Assembly: GCA_033032865.1 (NCBI GenBank)
Contig: JAWHQI010000148.1
Location: 3,987,501-4,051,500 of the forward strand
DNA length: 64,000 nt
Source of the DNA: Dactylorhiza incarnata
Taxonomy: Eukaryota > Streptophyta > Magnoliopsida > Asparagales > Orchidaceae
Reading direction: 5' to 3'
Positions 24,681 to 35,693 of this stretch are shown here, in pieces; the first letter of the stretch is position 1; the number at the start of each line of letters is the position of its first letter. The position numbers were made by a program, and so were the translations under genes. The notes below the pieces were generated by a model. It ran no database searches and was not told the DNA's origin. It saw only the letters and a list, made by a program, of their open reading frames with translations.

Positions 24681-25922
24681 TTAGCTAATGGGAGTATGGA
24701 AAGAGAAGTGGACAGGCAACTGTTCTAATTTCCGTGTCGGTAGCGGGTACCGATACGGTGATAGAACCACTACTCCTCTACCTAAATAATAATACCTGCT
24801 AGACAAAGGTAGAGGAGAGAGAAAAAAAGAGGTGGAGGGAGAGTCCTCCACTCTACTTTCACCAAAATAAATTTCCTTGCCTAGCAAGGTGTCATCTTCA
24901 GGGAGGTAGCAGGAGGGGAATACAATACATGGCATATCCTCTGTGGAGGGGGAATTAACCTCCTCACACAAGAAGATGTGCGCGACACTGAATGGTGAAA
25001 TTTGCACCACCTCCTGCATAACCTGTGAAGGCTCAACCTGCATAGGCTTGGAAAGGGAAGGGGGATCAAGAAATAAAAGGGAAGAATGACATAAACAATC
25101 AAAAATCGGGGGAGTGGTCTCGGTCTCACTCCCATTAGATTGGGAAAGTAAAATAATGTCGGCATTGTTGACAATGTCGCAAGGTTCGGTGGGATCAATG
25201 GTGACCTTCCCCAGGAGTTGGACTTCCTCCACCGGTGCTGAGGAAAAATCCTCTTCACCTAGAAGTTTGTAATCCTCCATAGGAATATGCACAACACAAA
25301 GATCGCCCGCCTCCTCTTGCGACGAATCTTCAACAATGTTATCAGAAATAAATGTAATAGAATGCAGAATAGGGGGAGGAATATGGCTTGGAAAAAAGTC
25401 AAGCACTGATTCCTCACAAAGAATCGAATCTATGCATGGTGATATATGTACAGGGGAGATGGGCTATGAAATGTCAGAGTCTAGATCTGCCACACATCTG
25501 GTGACTGTGTCCACATCATACCCTTCAAAACTTGAAGGTGAAATGGGCACATAACCAGATGTTGAAGGTGTGCTGCCAGAAGTAGGAGTCGGGATGATCC
25601 GAATATCTGGCTCGTCATCCTCGTCCATTTGGCGAAGGAATGCAGCACAATCCTTCAAGGCATGATCCATGCTCCGACAAAACAAGCACTGTTTTGCATT
25701 TTTCTTCGACTCAAATTGAACCGGAGATGAATGCGAAAAGGGCACGTGCGGAGCGGATGAGTAGTCGTAGGACTTACGAACACCATATGGAGTACCAGAC
25801 GAATTCGGTGCTCCATGTACTGGGAGTTGAGTGTTAGGGTTACTATCTCCATTTGGAGATCTATCACTAGCATGAGATATATCTCCACAAAAGCGGCAAC
25901 GAATATTAAACGAAGCCCACAT
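24681..25922 (-). pseudogene. Gag-like CCHC protein of pol-less element F, one amber stop
   Basis: One frame of 413 codons from a Met at 25922, chosen because the first zinc knuckle follows at once (CRFCGDISH, last Cys lost). An intact CX2CX4HX4C knuckle, CLFCRSMDHALKDC, comes at about residue 75. Ser/Pro and acidic stretches follow, then a single TAG (25466-25464), then open to 24681. The C-terminus has GRGVVVLSPY and PTRKLEQLPVHFSF, matching the tail of A's frame. The knuckle implies nucleic-acid binding, as in gag nucleocapsids. No capsid, protease or polymerase part is seen. The stop is one transition from a Gln codon, so the frame was probably intact recently. Confidence 0.78.
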
Positions 25923-26113
25923 AGTGTGAAGATGAAAAGATTCAAAATAAACACGCAATTGTGCAAAATAATACACCCAACAAAAATTTACTAAGCAACC
26001 TAATAAAAACAGGAAAAACAGACTAAGAAGAAATAAAGCAAAAGAATGCAATACACAAATGGAAGGGAATTAATCTCAAATTCACCCTCTCCAGAAAACT
26101 CACACGACCGTGT

Positions 26114-26131
26114 TCCCCGGCAACGGCGCCA
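26114..26131 (-). other. Primer binding site of F (tRNA-Asp type)
   Basis: TGGCGCCGTTGCCGGGGA on the minus strand, identical to that of A and separated from the LTR end at 26138 by six bases. Confidence 0.9.
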
Positions 26132-26137
26132 AAAACT

Positions 26138-26824
26138 TGATGCGCAAATCTTAGCACACCGCTATAGGCGGTAGCAAGACTGCGGCACGAAATGGCAGTG
26201 TACCGATCGTTCAAGTAATATAAAATGTGGGAGTGAATCCCCAAGTATCGATCTCGAAGGAACACAGTACGGTGGAGTTTATTATTGAGGAAGGACTTGA
26301 GATTGAAGTCCTTAAGTCGGATGGGTTGCGGAAACGGGGGGTTTTGGTTATGGAAATAAAAGAAAATAACTAAACTACTCCTATGCAATGCCTCTATGCA
26401 ATGCTTCGCTTGGCGGGATGGAGACTAGGCAGGCCTTGAGCGAGCCGCTTCTAAAGGGCGGATGGACGAGTTGGAAAATGGAATGAGGGTCGCAAGCACC
26501 TCTTCGACAAGCACGCCACTAGCAATTGCTAGTGCGGCACATGAACGTGACGGCGGAATGGGAAATGGATGGCGGCGCACCTCATACACACATATAAACA
26601 AAAAGATACATTCACATAGACATGAAATAACTTTATAAAGCAAGGTCTATAGTGTTCATCATCAAAATACAAAGGATCTAACAATTACAAAACAAAATAC
26701 AAAGAAGGGGAAAGTGAGTAATCGACAGAATCCCTTGCTGAGGGTTCACGGTTGGAATCGCTGGGTTGTCAATCCGCGTCCAAGATCGGTCCTCAACTGC
26801 GTCCGGGGTAGAGAAGGATGTCAC
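26138..26824 (-). repeat. 5' LTR of F, left segment
   Basis: It matches 21432-22110 of the partner LTR, ending in GTCAC, the target duplicated by B1. The LTR resumes at 38778. Confidence 0.92.
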
Positions 26825-28080
26825 TGTTGGATCTTGTGGCGCCCTTAGAGGGGGGGGGGGTGAATAAGGGATTTTTTTTAAATATGAATTTTTACTTAAG
26901 AATTTTCAGAACAAATTTTGCTTTTCTAAAAATCACTTATAAAAATTTACAAACTATGAAATTTTTAAATTAGATCAAACACAAATTTCTAAGTCAAAGA
27001 TTAAGCAACCAAGTTTGCAATTAAAGAAAAGGCATAATATTTTAATCATGAAATTCTCATACAATAAAAATGATCTTAACAATGCTTAAGATCAAGGCAT
27101 AAATAAGATAATAAACTTTTGACAATTTTTGTTTACCAATCCTTCTCCCAAGGATCGGAAGGCTATCACTTGTCTCTCCCTAGACCAAGCCCAAGCCTAT
27201 CCTCTAGATCTTCCCATGATCTAGACGTAGCACACAAGGCCACGATTTCCTACCAGGCCATGCAAGGACTTGGACGCTCCGCACAAGGAAGCGATTTTCC
27301 CCTAAGCCACGCAAGGACTTAGACGTCGCATGCAAGACGACGATTTCTACAATGATTACAAGATGAATGCAAATATAAATGAAATACAAAATAAAACCCC
27401 CCTTTAAAATTTCTGGACCAAAGAAGCGAAGAATCCTTGAGAAAATCTCCTTAGAACGTGTGTACAATCTTCGGCTTCGCTCTCTCTTTTCTTCTTCAAG
27501 GATGGGGATTTTCATTCTCTGGAGCTCTCTGGACGATAACACTCAGGAAGAAGGCTTGAAGGTCTGAAATCTTGAAATCCATGAAGTTCTGAACCCTTTT
27601 AATAAAAGAGAGCTGTCGCCGTCCGTTAGCTAGGTATCGCCAGAATCTGATATCTCCAGAGGCTGCCACGTGTCCCACTAATTCGAAGTTTCTGCGCGAA
27701 GTGGAGGTCGTGGTTGAGACGTGGGCTGTCGGATATCCGATAGCACTATCGGATATCCGTTAGCTTGCATAACTGCTGCACGTCTTGGAGTTACGCGAAG
27801 ATCGTGCACTATCGGAAATCCGTTACTGCTGTCAGAAATCCGATAGCTCTAAACCGTCGAGTAGAGATCGGAAAATGGAAGAAATCGTGCGCTGTCGGAA
27901 ATCCGATACTGCTATCGGAAATCCGATAGCTCCAATTTCTGGAAAATCATTATTTTGCTCCAATTGAAAACATGTTATTCTTGCACCTGTTATCTGCACA
28001 CCATTAATTAAAAATATGATCAAATACATTCGGGATTTGTTATTCTCAAACCGGACGAGTGCGGAAAGCATGCTCCAACA
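26825..28080 (-). repeat. 3' LTR of B1 (1.26 kb)
   Basis: Edges TGTTGGATCTTG and GCTCCAACA. A G tract of 10 (plus strand) sits about 30 bp inside the U5 end; the other LTR has 18. Otherwise the two LTRs differ by only scattered substitutions. Confidence 0.94.
27597..27932 (-). promoter_or_regulatory. LTR promoter of B1: TATA-like box plus ATCGGATATCCGAT dyads
   Basis: The minus-strand TATA-like TTTATTAAAAG is at about 27606-27597. Paired words CTATCGGATATCCGATAG and GCTGTCGGAAATCCGATAG occupy 27725-27765, 27807-27847 and 27892-27932. The right LTR repeats the arrangement (38291-38630). Confidence 0.75.
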
Positions 28081-29389
28081 ATTTCCCCCTTTTGATAATA
28101 ACAAATCCTTATAAAAAGAAATCGAATAAATCCTATAGAGATATTGAAAAGTATATCATGTGTGTACAAGTGTGAACTTTTGATCTCCATGATCTCCCCC
28201 TTAATATGATATGATCTCCCCAAAATGTTCTCCCCCGACATATAAACTCCCCTACATGAATGCTCACTTAATTAATTAAGTATTTTAAGTGATTTAAGTG
28301 ATTTCTTAGTATCTTCTCCCCCTTTGATATTATCAAAAGTAATGAATAGAGACGAGGAAAGAGTATTATAGAGATATGGTAGAAAATAAAAAAGAATATA
28401 GGGAAAGTTGGAGTACACTAGCGGAAGCTTTGTAAGTGATATGATATTGAGATAGGAAACCTTAGAGATTACGCTAAGCATTCTAGTAATGTGTTATAAT
28501 GTATAGAAGCAAATATACTTAACCATTATGAGATTCAATTTCAATTATCAGAGAAAGACACATGAGAATATAGAATATTGAATTATTTCGGTCCAATTCT
28601 TATAAGAAGAAATTTTATAAATAACAATGAAGTGTAGTAGTGATACTTTGAGAAAGAATACATATGAATATATTTAAAATATACATAATCATGGAATTGT
28701 TAAACATAACATAAATATACATAAAGCCCAAACTTATGAACTTATAGAAACTTTGCAAGTATACATAAAAGGACCATTTTGTTTTTGTAAGACACTTTAC
28801 AATTCTTTCCAAGGTGCTTAACCTCACAATGCTCATTAAGACTTATCAGGAGGCAAAGTAGTGCTTGGTGGAGGATCCTTTTCAATTTTTTATTTATTTC
28901 TTGCAAATTTTTCTGGCAAAATGTATGTTTTGCATTTGAATTTGCCTCCATTTTTTTTGAATATTCATATATGTTAAGGATCTCCGAATTCACTTGCATG
29001 CAAAAATGGTATAATTTTAATAAGTGCAAAGTAGCAAAGTTGAAGGTGGCATTTATGAAATGTATTTTGTTATGTTCGATCAATCATGATGTATGTATAA
29101 AATAAATTTTATTAACCTGTATTACTAAAGTTAGTGTTTGTGATTGCTCATTGTCATAGATAAAAGATTTCTTATACTTAGAGGCATGCGAAAACAATTC
29201 TTAATTACTATATGAAAGTGTCATTTTTGATAACTAAAGATTGAACATCATAAGAATGTGTTAAGCTATTTTTATGAAAAATAACACATGAAGAATCATT
29301 TATACAAGATTAAAAAGAAATTTTCATATGAACATTTATAGAAACAGGTAATGAAAAAGTTAGTGAAGAATGGAAATTTAATTTTTGGG
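28081..29389 (-). other. 3' noncoding region of B1 with repeated polypurine tracts
   Basis: AAAGGGGGAAAT abuts the LTR on the element strand. Further CTCCCCC tracts (plus strand) occur near 28193, 28231 and 28316, as is usual for Sireviruses. The only other notable segment is the conserved motif at 28790-28875. The rest is AT-rich and without a gene. Confidence 0.75.
28790..28875. repeat. Conserved noncoding motif shared with B2
   Basis: Core CCAAGGTGCTTAACCTCACA, then ATTAAGACTTATCAGGAGG and AGTAGTGCTTGGTGGA. B2 has two copies in the same region (43072-43317), although flanking sequence is unalignable by eye. Confidence 0.8.
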
Positions 29390-30043
29390 AGCTGTCGGAA
29401 TTCCGACAGCTGGATGTCGCCATCCGATACCTCGAAACAGATAAAAAGATGCGTTTCATCTTTCCACCGACACCTCACTTCAGTTTTAGGAAAATTTCCG
29501 ATATCTAGAGCTCCAGGTCGCCGAAAAACTTCAGATCTAAGGTGAGAAATTTGGATTTTTTAAGTTTTGTTTAGAATTTCTCAAATAGTTTTGTGATTTT
29601 GATATTCCTCTTGGTTTTCATGGGTTTTTGTGAAGAAAAAAAATGTAGAAGTTTTAGGAGATCTAGACATTTTAGATCTTGGTGTTTAAAAGAAGGTTTA
29701 GATCTTGTGATCTTGAGATAAAGAAAAATTAGAACTTTTTGTTTTTGAAACATGATTTTCCTATTTTTTTTATTTTGTAGATCTAGAAGTTTATAGGAAG
29801 AAGGTTTATAGGAAGAAGATGATGAATAGTGTTCTTCACCAAAGTTTTGATTTTTCAAAAATTATATAGATGTTGAAGAACATTTTCTGTGTGAAAAATT
29901 TGTGAATTTGTGAGAGTAAGAATGTTTGTGAAATGATTTTTCGGAAGCATAATTTTTAGCTATCGGATATCCGACAGAGGGGTATCGGATATCCGACAGG
30001 TTTTTTTTTATTTTTTTAAAATTTTCTTATCTCTCATGCAGAT
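29390..30043 (+). promoter_or_regulatory. Promoter, leader and putative leader intron of the B1 antisense gene
   Basis: Dyad GCTGTCGGAATTCCGACAGC at 29391-29410 with a degenerate copy to 29430, then a leader with a possible donor CTAAG/GTGAGA (exon end 29541) and an acceptor CTCATGCAG/AT (intron end 30041). The 500-bp intron is T-rich, as in plants. Just before the acceptor (29958-30000) are two more ATCGGATATCCGAC dyads. B2 has the same plan (51964-52780), with AGATCTGAG/GTAAAA matching AGATCTAAG/GTGAGA. Confidence 0.6.
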
Positions 30044-31207
30044 ATGTCATCCAGTTGAAGATCGCGAAGGAGTGAGTCAGGAGACGCTCACTCGTCTTAT
30101 CAAAGTTATCCGAGCATAGAGAAAGCCCAAATCGGAATTTCAAAAGTTGTGGAATTTGATCTCCCCCGACATAAACGTGTCTATTATATGCTTGCTAAGG
30201 CAGGTATACTTTCGGTCATTATCCAAGATATCTTCTCCTCCTTTTTAGTACGAGAATTTTATAATCATCTTGAGGACCCTTCATATACTGATTTGAATGG
30301 AGGAGTTAGATCCAAAATTCAAGGCCAATATGTGGAGATCACTCCCATTGATTTAAGAAGTGAATTTGGAATAATGGAAAGTGAGAATGTTTTGGACATA
30401 GTGGAGAATTATAGACTAGAGAGAGATTGGACCTTAATGAACATGTCTTTGCATGGAAATTCTACAAAGAACCTTATAACGACTATGACGACATTGACAG
30501 ACGATGCTCGTCTTATTCAAGATATACTAAGGCACACGATTATGTTGAAGTCCGGTGATACTCATAGTATTACGGCTCAACTTAGTCTTGTGACTTATTA
30601 TATAGTGGAGAACAAATTATTTGATGTGGCCGATCTTCTTTTGTCTATGATTCGTTATACATTCCGCCTCAAAAATCCTGAGTGGAAAAAGGCACACACC
30701 CTCCCGTTGGGTGCGATTATCCAGCATATTCTATTCAAGAAATACACATGGATAGATCAATGCTTTCATGTTGGAGATTGTCCCAGATATATATCAAACG
30801 ACGTGTATAAAGAGTAAGAAAAATCAACGGAAGCCGCCTAATACGGAAATGAGAGAGCCTCCTATTTCACGTGGAGGGTCTATGCGGGAGGCACTCGACT
30901 CTTTCCAAACAAAGTTGGATAGACATATAGATGATTTTCAAGAGCATAGAAGGTCTTTTGAGGAACACAAAGTGGAGGTGAAGAAGGATCGGACACAGAT
31001 GAAGAAGTTCATGAAGTTCCTTGTTAAGGGACTAAAATTATAACTACGCCTGCTGAAGCTGCAGAATGGGAAGTGAATACGGAGGAGGAGCCGCGTTGCC
31101 AATCAGTTAGTCAGGCTCGACGGAAGAAGACAGTGGTAAGGAGATCAGATTATGATCTTCCAGAAAGCAGTGGAGCAGGCAGTCGAAATGAGGAGGATTC
31201 GGATTGA
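30044..31207 (+). pseudogene. Antisense gene of B1: domain resembling antisense ORFs of plant retrotransposons
   Basis: The probable ATG (30044) lies two bases after the acceptor; a TGA at codon 5 then breaks it, and a clean frame from 30149 gives 222 codons. It has VVEFDLPRH near the start, FLVREFYNHLEDPS, VENYRLERDWT, QDILRHTIMLKSGDT, TAQLSLVTYYI, FDVADLLLSMIRY and LPLGAIIQH. After a frame break near 30800 a coiled-coil-like part follows (KLDRHIDDFQEHRRSFEEHK, MKKFMKFLVKGLKL), and after another break a tail with RRKKTVVRRSD, ending at 31207. It is homologous throughout to 52781-53827. From memory the domain resembles the plant transposon protein family found in antisense ORFs of Tat elements. 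Its function is unknown. It is transcribed against gag-pol. Confidence 0.75.
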
Positions 31208-31462
31208 AAAAGACTTCTGGGAGCTATCGCCATCCGACACCCTACTGTCACCATCCGACAGCTGCCCAGCCCAGATCTCTCTCTAATTTGTGAATTTCTT
31301 TTATGAGACATTTTAAGTACTCTTTTATTAAAGTTCTGTAATAATTTTTAATATTTGGACATGTTATATGTTGGTGAATGTCTATGTTAAGATTTAGTTT
31401 TTTTTTTAAATGTAAGGCTATTGTGATGTTTTTAATTTTATAGATAATAAGTAGTGATATAA

Positions 31463-33431
31463 TCAGTGTGAAATGTCTAGGATTCCCAATTCTTGCCTAA
31501 GCATAGAAAAACGGGAATCCGGTAACGGTTTAGTTAATATATCCGCTAGTTGATTATCTGTGCCTATAAATGAAATTTTAATGTGGTTATTCTTAATATG
31601 ATCTCTAATAAAATGATGTCTCACATCAATGTGTTTAGATCTTGAATGAAATACGGGATTATTAGTTAAGTTTATAGCACTTATTATCACACTTTAATTC
31701 TACACTACTTTGTTGCATGCCAAAGTCTTGTAATGTTTGTGACATCCAAAGAGCTTGGGCACAACAACTACCTAGTGCAATATATTCGGCCTCGGTAGTA
31801 GAGGGGGCAACAAAATTCTGTTTCCTACTCGACCATGAAATAAGTGAAGGGCGGATAAAATGATAAGTGCCACTAGTGCTTTTTCTATCTAAAGAACATC
31901 CCGCATAATCTGAATCCGAAAAGCCATGTAAAATAAAGGAATCATTATGAGGATACCATAATCCTAATTTAGATGTTCCTATAAGATATCGAAAGATGCG
32001 TTACACCGCTTTTAAATGTGACTCTTTAGGATTAGCCTGAAATCTAGCATATAAACAAACGACAAACATAATGTTAGGTCTAGATGCGGTTAAATATAAT
32101 AAAGATCCTATCATGTTTCTATAAAGGGTTTGGTCAATTGAAACTCCACTTTCATCTTTTCCTAATTTTAGTGAAGCACTCATAGGAGTGTTTGCATGCT
32201 TAAGATTTTCAAATCCAAATCTTTTTAACATATCATGAATATATTTGGATTGACATATAAAAATACCATCATGTTTTTGTGTAATTTGAAAACCTAGAAA
32301 ATATGAAAGTTCTCCAACCATGCTCATTTCAAATTCATTTTTCATAATTTGAACTACTTCATTACACAATTCTTCATTAGTGGCTCCAAAAATAATATCA
32401 TCAACATAAATTTGCAAAATAACTAAATCTTGATCAATTTGCTTAATGAAGAGTGTAGAATCGGCACTTCCTATTTTATAATCGTGCTTTAACAAATATT
32501 GAGTTAATCGATCATTCCAAGCACGAGGCGCTTATTTTAATCCATAAAGCACTTTATATAATTTATAAACATAATTTGGATATTTCTCATTTATAAAGCC
32601 AGGGGGTTGTTCTACATAAACCTCTTCTTTTATATACCCGTTTAAAAATGCGATTTTGACATCCATTTGATATAATTTAAATCTTTTAAAACAAGCAAAT
32701 TCAAGAAATATCATAACTGCTTCTAATCTTGCTACGGGTGCAAAAGTTTCATCAAAATCTACCCCTTCAATTTGTGCATAACCTTTTGCAACTAATCTGG
32801 CTTTAGTTCTAACAATTCTAGATTCACTATCCAGTTTATTTTTAAAAATCCACTTAACTCCAACTACAGGATGATTTTTGGGTCGTTCTATAAGATTCCA
32901 AACCTTATTACGTTCAAATTGATTAAGTTCTTCATTCATAGCTAAAAACCAAAATTCATCATTTAAAGCGGTGGAAAGATCTTTTGGTTCTATTTCAGAG
33001 ACAAAGCAAAGGTTTGAAAATAAAACATGTAACGATGAACGAGTACTAACCCCTTTTTGCGGATCTCCAATGATAAGCTCCTTTGGATGATCCTTTGAAA
33101 ATCTCAATTCACTTGGAGGCACATATTCTTCTCTTTCTTCTTCTTCTCTATCTTCTTCTCTTTCTCCTTCTCTTTCTTCTTCTTTTTCTTCTTCATTTTC
33201 TCCAAGTTCTTCATCATCATTCTCCACCGAAGGAAGGGGTTCATCTTCTTTTCCTGTGATTTTCTTTTCTACACATGAAACAAACTCATCAAACCTAACA
33301 TGAATAGATTCTTCAACTATTTTTGTTCTTTTATTAAAAATCCTATAAGCTTTACTAGTTGAAGAATAGCCAATAAAAATACCTTCTTCACATTTTTCAT
33401 CAAATTTTCCTAAGGAATCTTTAGAATTCAA
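31463..33431 (-). pseudogene. Copia reverse transcriptase and RNase H of B1
   Basis: Minus-strand frame 33431-32532: integrase tail and linker ([15 protein letters not shown], a long Glu/Arg-rich stretch), then RT with [31 protein letters not shown] and [11 protein letters not shown]. An in-frame TAA replaces the Gln after YGLK. The next frame, 32495-32001, has the catalytic YVDDI, GELSYFLGFQ and GSLLYLTASRPN. RNase H follows to 31463 with frame damage (SDSDYAGC, TTEAEYIALGS, NNPVFHSRSKHIDVRHHF, DILTKPLP). Nearly all motifs are readable, so this was an active Sirevirus-type pol until fairly recently. Confidence 0.92.
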
Positions 33432-34560
33432 AATAAAACATTTACAACCAAAAACTTTGAAATAAGAAACATTTGGTTTTTTTACTTAAAATTAATTCAT
33501 AAGGAGTTAATTTTAAAATAGGGCGAAGCTTTACTCTATTAATTACATAACATGTCGTACTAACCGCTTCAGCCCAAAACGATTTTGGTAATTTAAACTC
33601 AGATAGCATCGTACGGGCTAACTCTTGAAGAGTTCTATTTTTCCTCTCCACTACACCATTTTGTTGTGGTGTGCGTGGAGCGGAAAATTCGTGTTTAATT
33701 CCTAACTCCGTACAAAAAGAAATAAACTTTTCATTTTCAAATTCTCCTCCATGATCCGATCATATGCATTTAATTTTTAACTCAAATTCATTTTGAATAC
33801 GCAAACATAATTTTGAAAATTCTGAAAATGCATCGGATTTGGAGGTTAGAAATAAAGTCCAACAAAAACGAGAATAATCATCAATCAATACAAATGTATA
33901 TTTTCTACCTCCTAAGCTAGAAATTCCAATTGGCCCAAATAAATCCATATGTATTAATTGAAGTGGCCTAGTGGTAGAAATAATATTTTTACTTTTGAAA
34001 GATGATTTTGAAAATTTTCCTTTTTGGCAAGGCACACATAATGAAGAAGATAAATTTCCATTTAACAATGGTAAACCTTTAATTAATTTATCTTTTGATA
34101 GTTTTGTAATTAACTTGGCACTAGTATGTCCAAGTCGCCTATGCCATAATTCTAATTCATCATTTTTTGATAAAAAAACATTTTAAAGTAGAATTTGAAA
34201 AATCAAGAAATTTAATCATATATACATTATGACATCTAGGTGCGGTAAAAACAATTTCATTTGTTTTAGAATTAATAATTTTGCACAAATTTGTAGAAGA
34301 TTCAAATAAAACATCTAAACCCTTATCACATAATTGACTAATAGAAATCAAATTATGCTTTAATCCTTCTACAAATAAAACATTTGAAATTGAAAATTTT
34401 TTGTTACCCACAACTCCGATGCCGATGATTTTTCCTTTTCCATTATCTCTGAATGTAACAACTCCTCTTTTTTCATCTCCAGGCTAAGGAACTTCTCTTT
34501 ATTGCCCATCATGTGCTTTGAACAACCCGAGTCCAAGTACCACACATCTTCTTTGTCCTT
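33432..34560 (-). pseudogene. Copia protease and integrase of B1
   Basis: Protease WYLDSGCSKHMMG (near 34540) keeps its catalytic Asp. A frameshift follows, then the pre-integrase frame from 34411 (SISNVLFVEGLKHNLISIS). Integrase: LCVPCQKGKFSKSSF, IHMDLFGPIG (first Asp), FVLIDDYSRFCW, SDHGGEFENEKF (second Asp) just after an in-frame TGA, and GVVERKNRTLQE (Glu). It joins the gag remnant on the right and RT on the left. It is inactive in this copy through the stops. Confidence 0.9.
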
Positions 34561-34747
34561 AGCCTGCCAACAAACCTAGAAAGAAGAGGTGAGTAAAGAT
34601 CTGGTTACCCAAGTGGTTCCACCCATAGTATAGGTAGAAGCCTTAGACACCCAGATTTGTTTAATTTTACTTTTTCCTTTCCTCCAACAAGAGTTCGTAG
34701 TGTGACCAATGTTGGAGTTACCATTGTGATTTAGAAGTGGTCAAACA

Positions 34748-35693
34748 TGTAATGTCACTGCCAACGCGATACGAGCCTGCAGGGTCGCACATAAGAGCAT
34801 GTGGAGAAGTTGGATGATTGACTGTGTTGGTAAAGGTTACCAATCATCATAAAGAATGGGGAAGTCCAGCAGTTGTTGCTGTCTGAATTCGTCAGATATG
34901 TCTGATTGGATTTGTCGGAATTCGTCGGATCATTCCGTGGAATCCCGACGAATTGTCACAGAGATCCTTCACTCGGCAAATGTTGCTGTCTGATTGGATT
35001 CGTCGGAATTCGTCGGATCATTCCGTGGAATCCCGACGAATTGTCACAGAGACCCTTCACTCGGCAAATGTTGTCGTCTGATGTGATTCGTCGGAATTCG
35101 TCGGATTATCCCGTGAAATCTCGACGAATGTTGTTCCGTGGAATCCCGACGAATTATTACAGAAAACTGTTTCTGTATGGACTGCGGATAGCGATTTTTT
35201 TTAGGTCTTTTATACTTCGGGTATAAATAGACGGTTCGACGGTTCTTCTTTAGCATCCACGATCATTATGCGAAGAAGAAGAGACGAGACGGAAGAAGTT
35301 CCGCCTCACGAACCCTAGCCGACGGAAGTGTTCCTCCGTCTCGATCGCCTCCGCAGATCTCCCCTCCGGCGATCGTCGCCGTGATTGTTCTTCCTGGAGC
35401 GAACCTAGCAGTTCGTGGAAGTGCAAAGGTGCAGTCGTTCTTCTCTCGGCTCGTGTGGATCACTGTAGAGACGTAGACATTATTCTACGTGAGAACTCTC
35501 GCATAGCCGGCACAAGGACTCCTCTTCTTGGAGCATCTTGGTTGGATTTGATCCAACTCCTCTAAGGTAATTTTTGCCTAGTATTTTATTAACTTCTTGA
35601 TTCAATATTCATGGCCGATCAAAGTCTTCTGGGTTGTTTCTCTTTATTTCCGATGCGCCTACATGTGATGTATGGTTCTAGAAAAACCCAACA
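34748..35693 (+). mobile_element. Solo LTR (D-related) in the gag-protease linker of B1
   Basis: A TGTAATGTCACTG start and AAAACCCAACA end, with no internal region; gag zinc-knuckle frames resume on both sides (CVKCNRFG to the right, GHTTNSCWRKGKSK to the left). The end resembles the D LTR. I could not recognise a clean 5-bp target duplication, so the left edge may be off by a few bases. Unequal recombination between two LTRs is the usual origin. Confidence 0.75.
34897..35229 (+). promoter_or_regulatory. Solo-LTR promoter: three 87-bp repeats with CCGACGAA dyads, then TATA
   Basis: Units begin near 34897, 34984 and 35070, each with TCGTCGGAATTCGTCGGA and GGAATCCCGACGAATT. The TATA TATAAATA is at 35222-35229, about 60 bp past the last repeat. 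Confidence 0.75.

Noticed and set aside
30044..31207. Antisense gene as a captured host gene
   Set aside because: A homologue sits at the same place and strand in B2, with matching leader architecture, so it belongs to the element lineage rather than a one-off capture. An ancient host origin remains possible.
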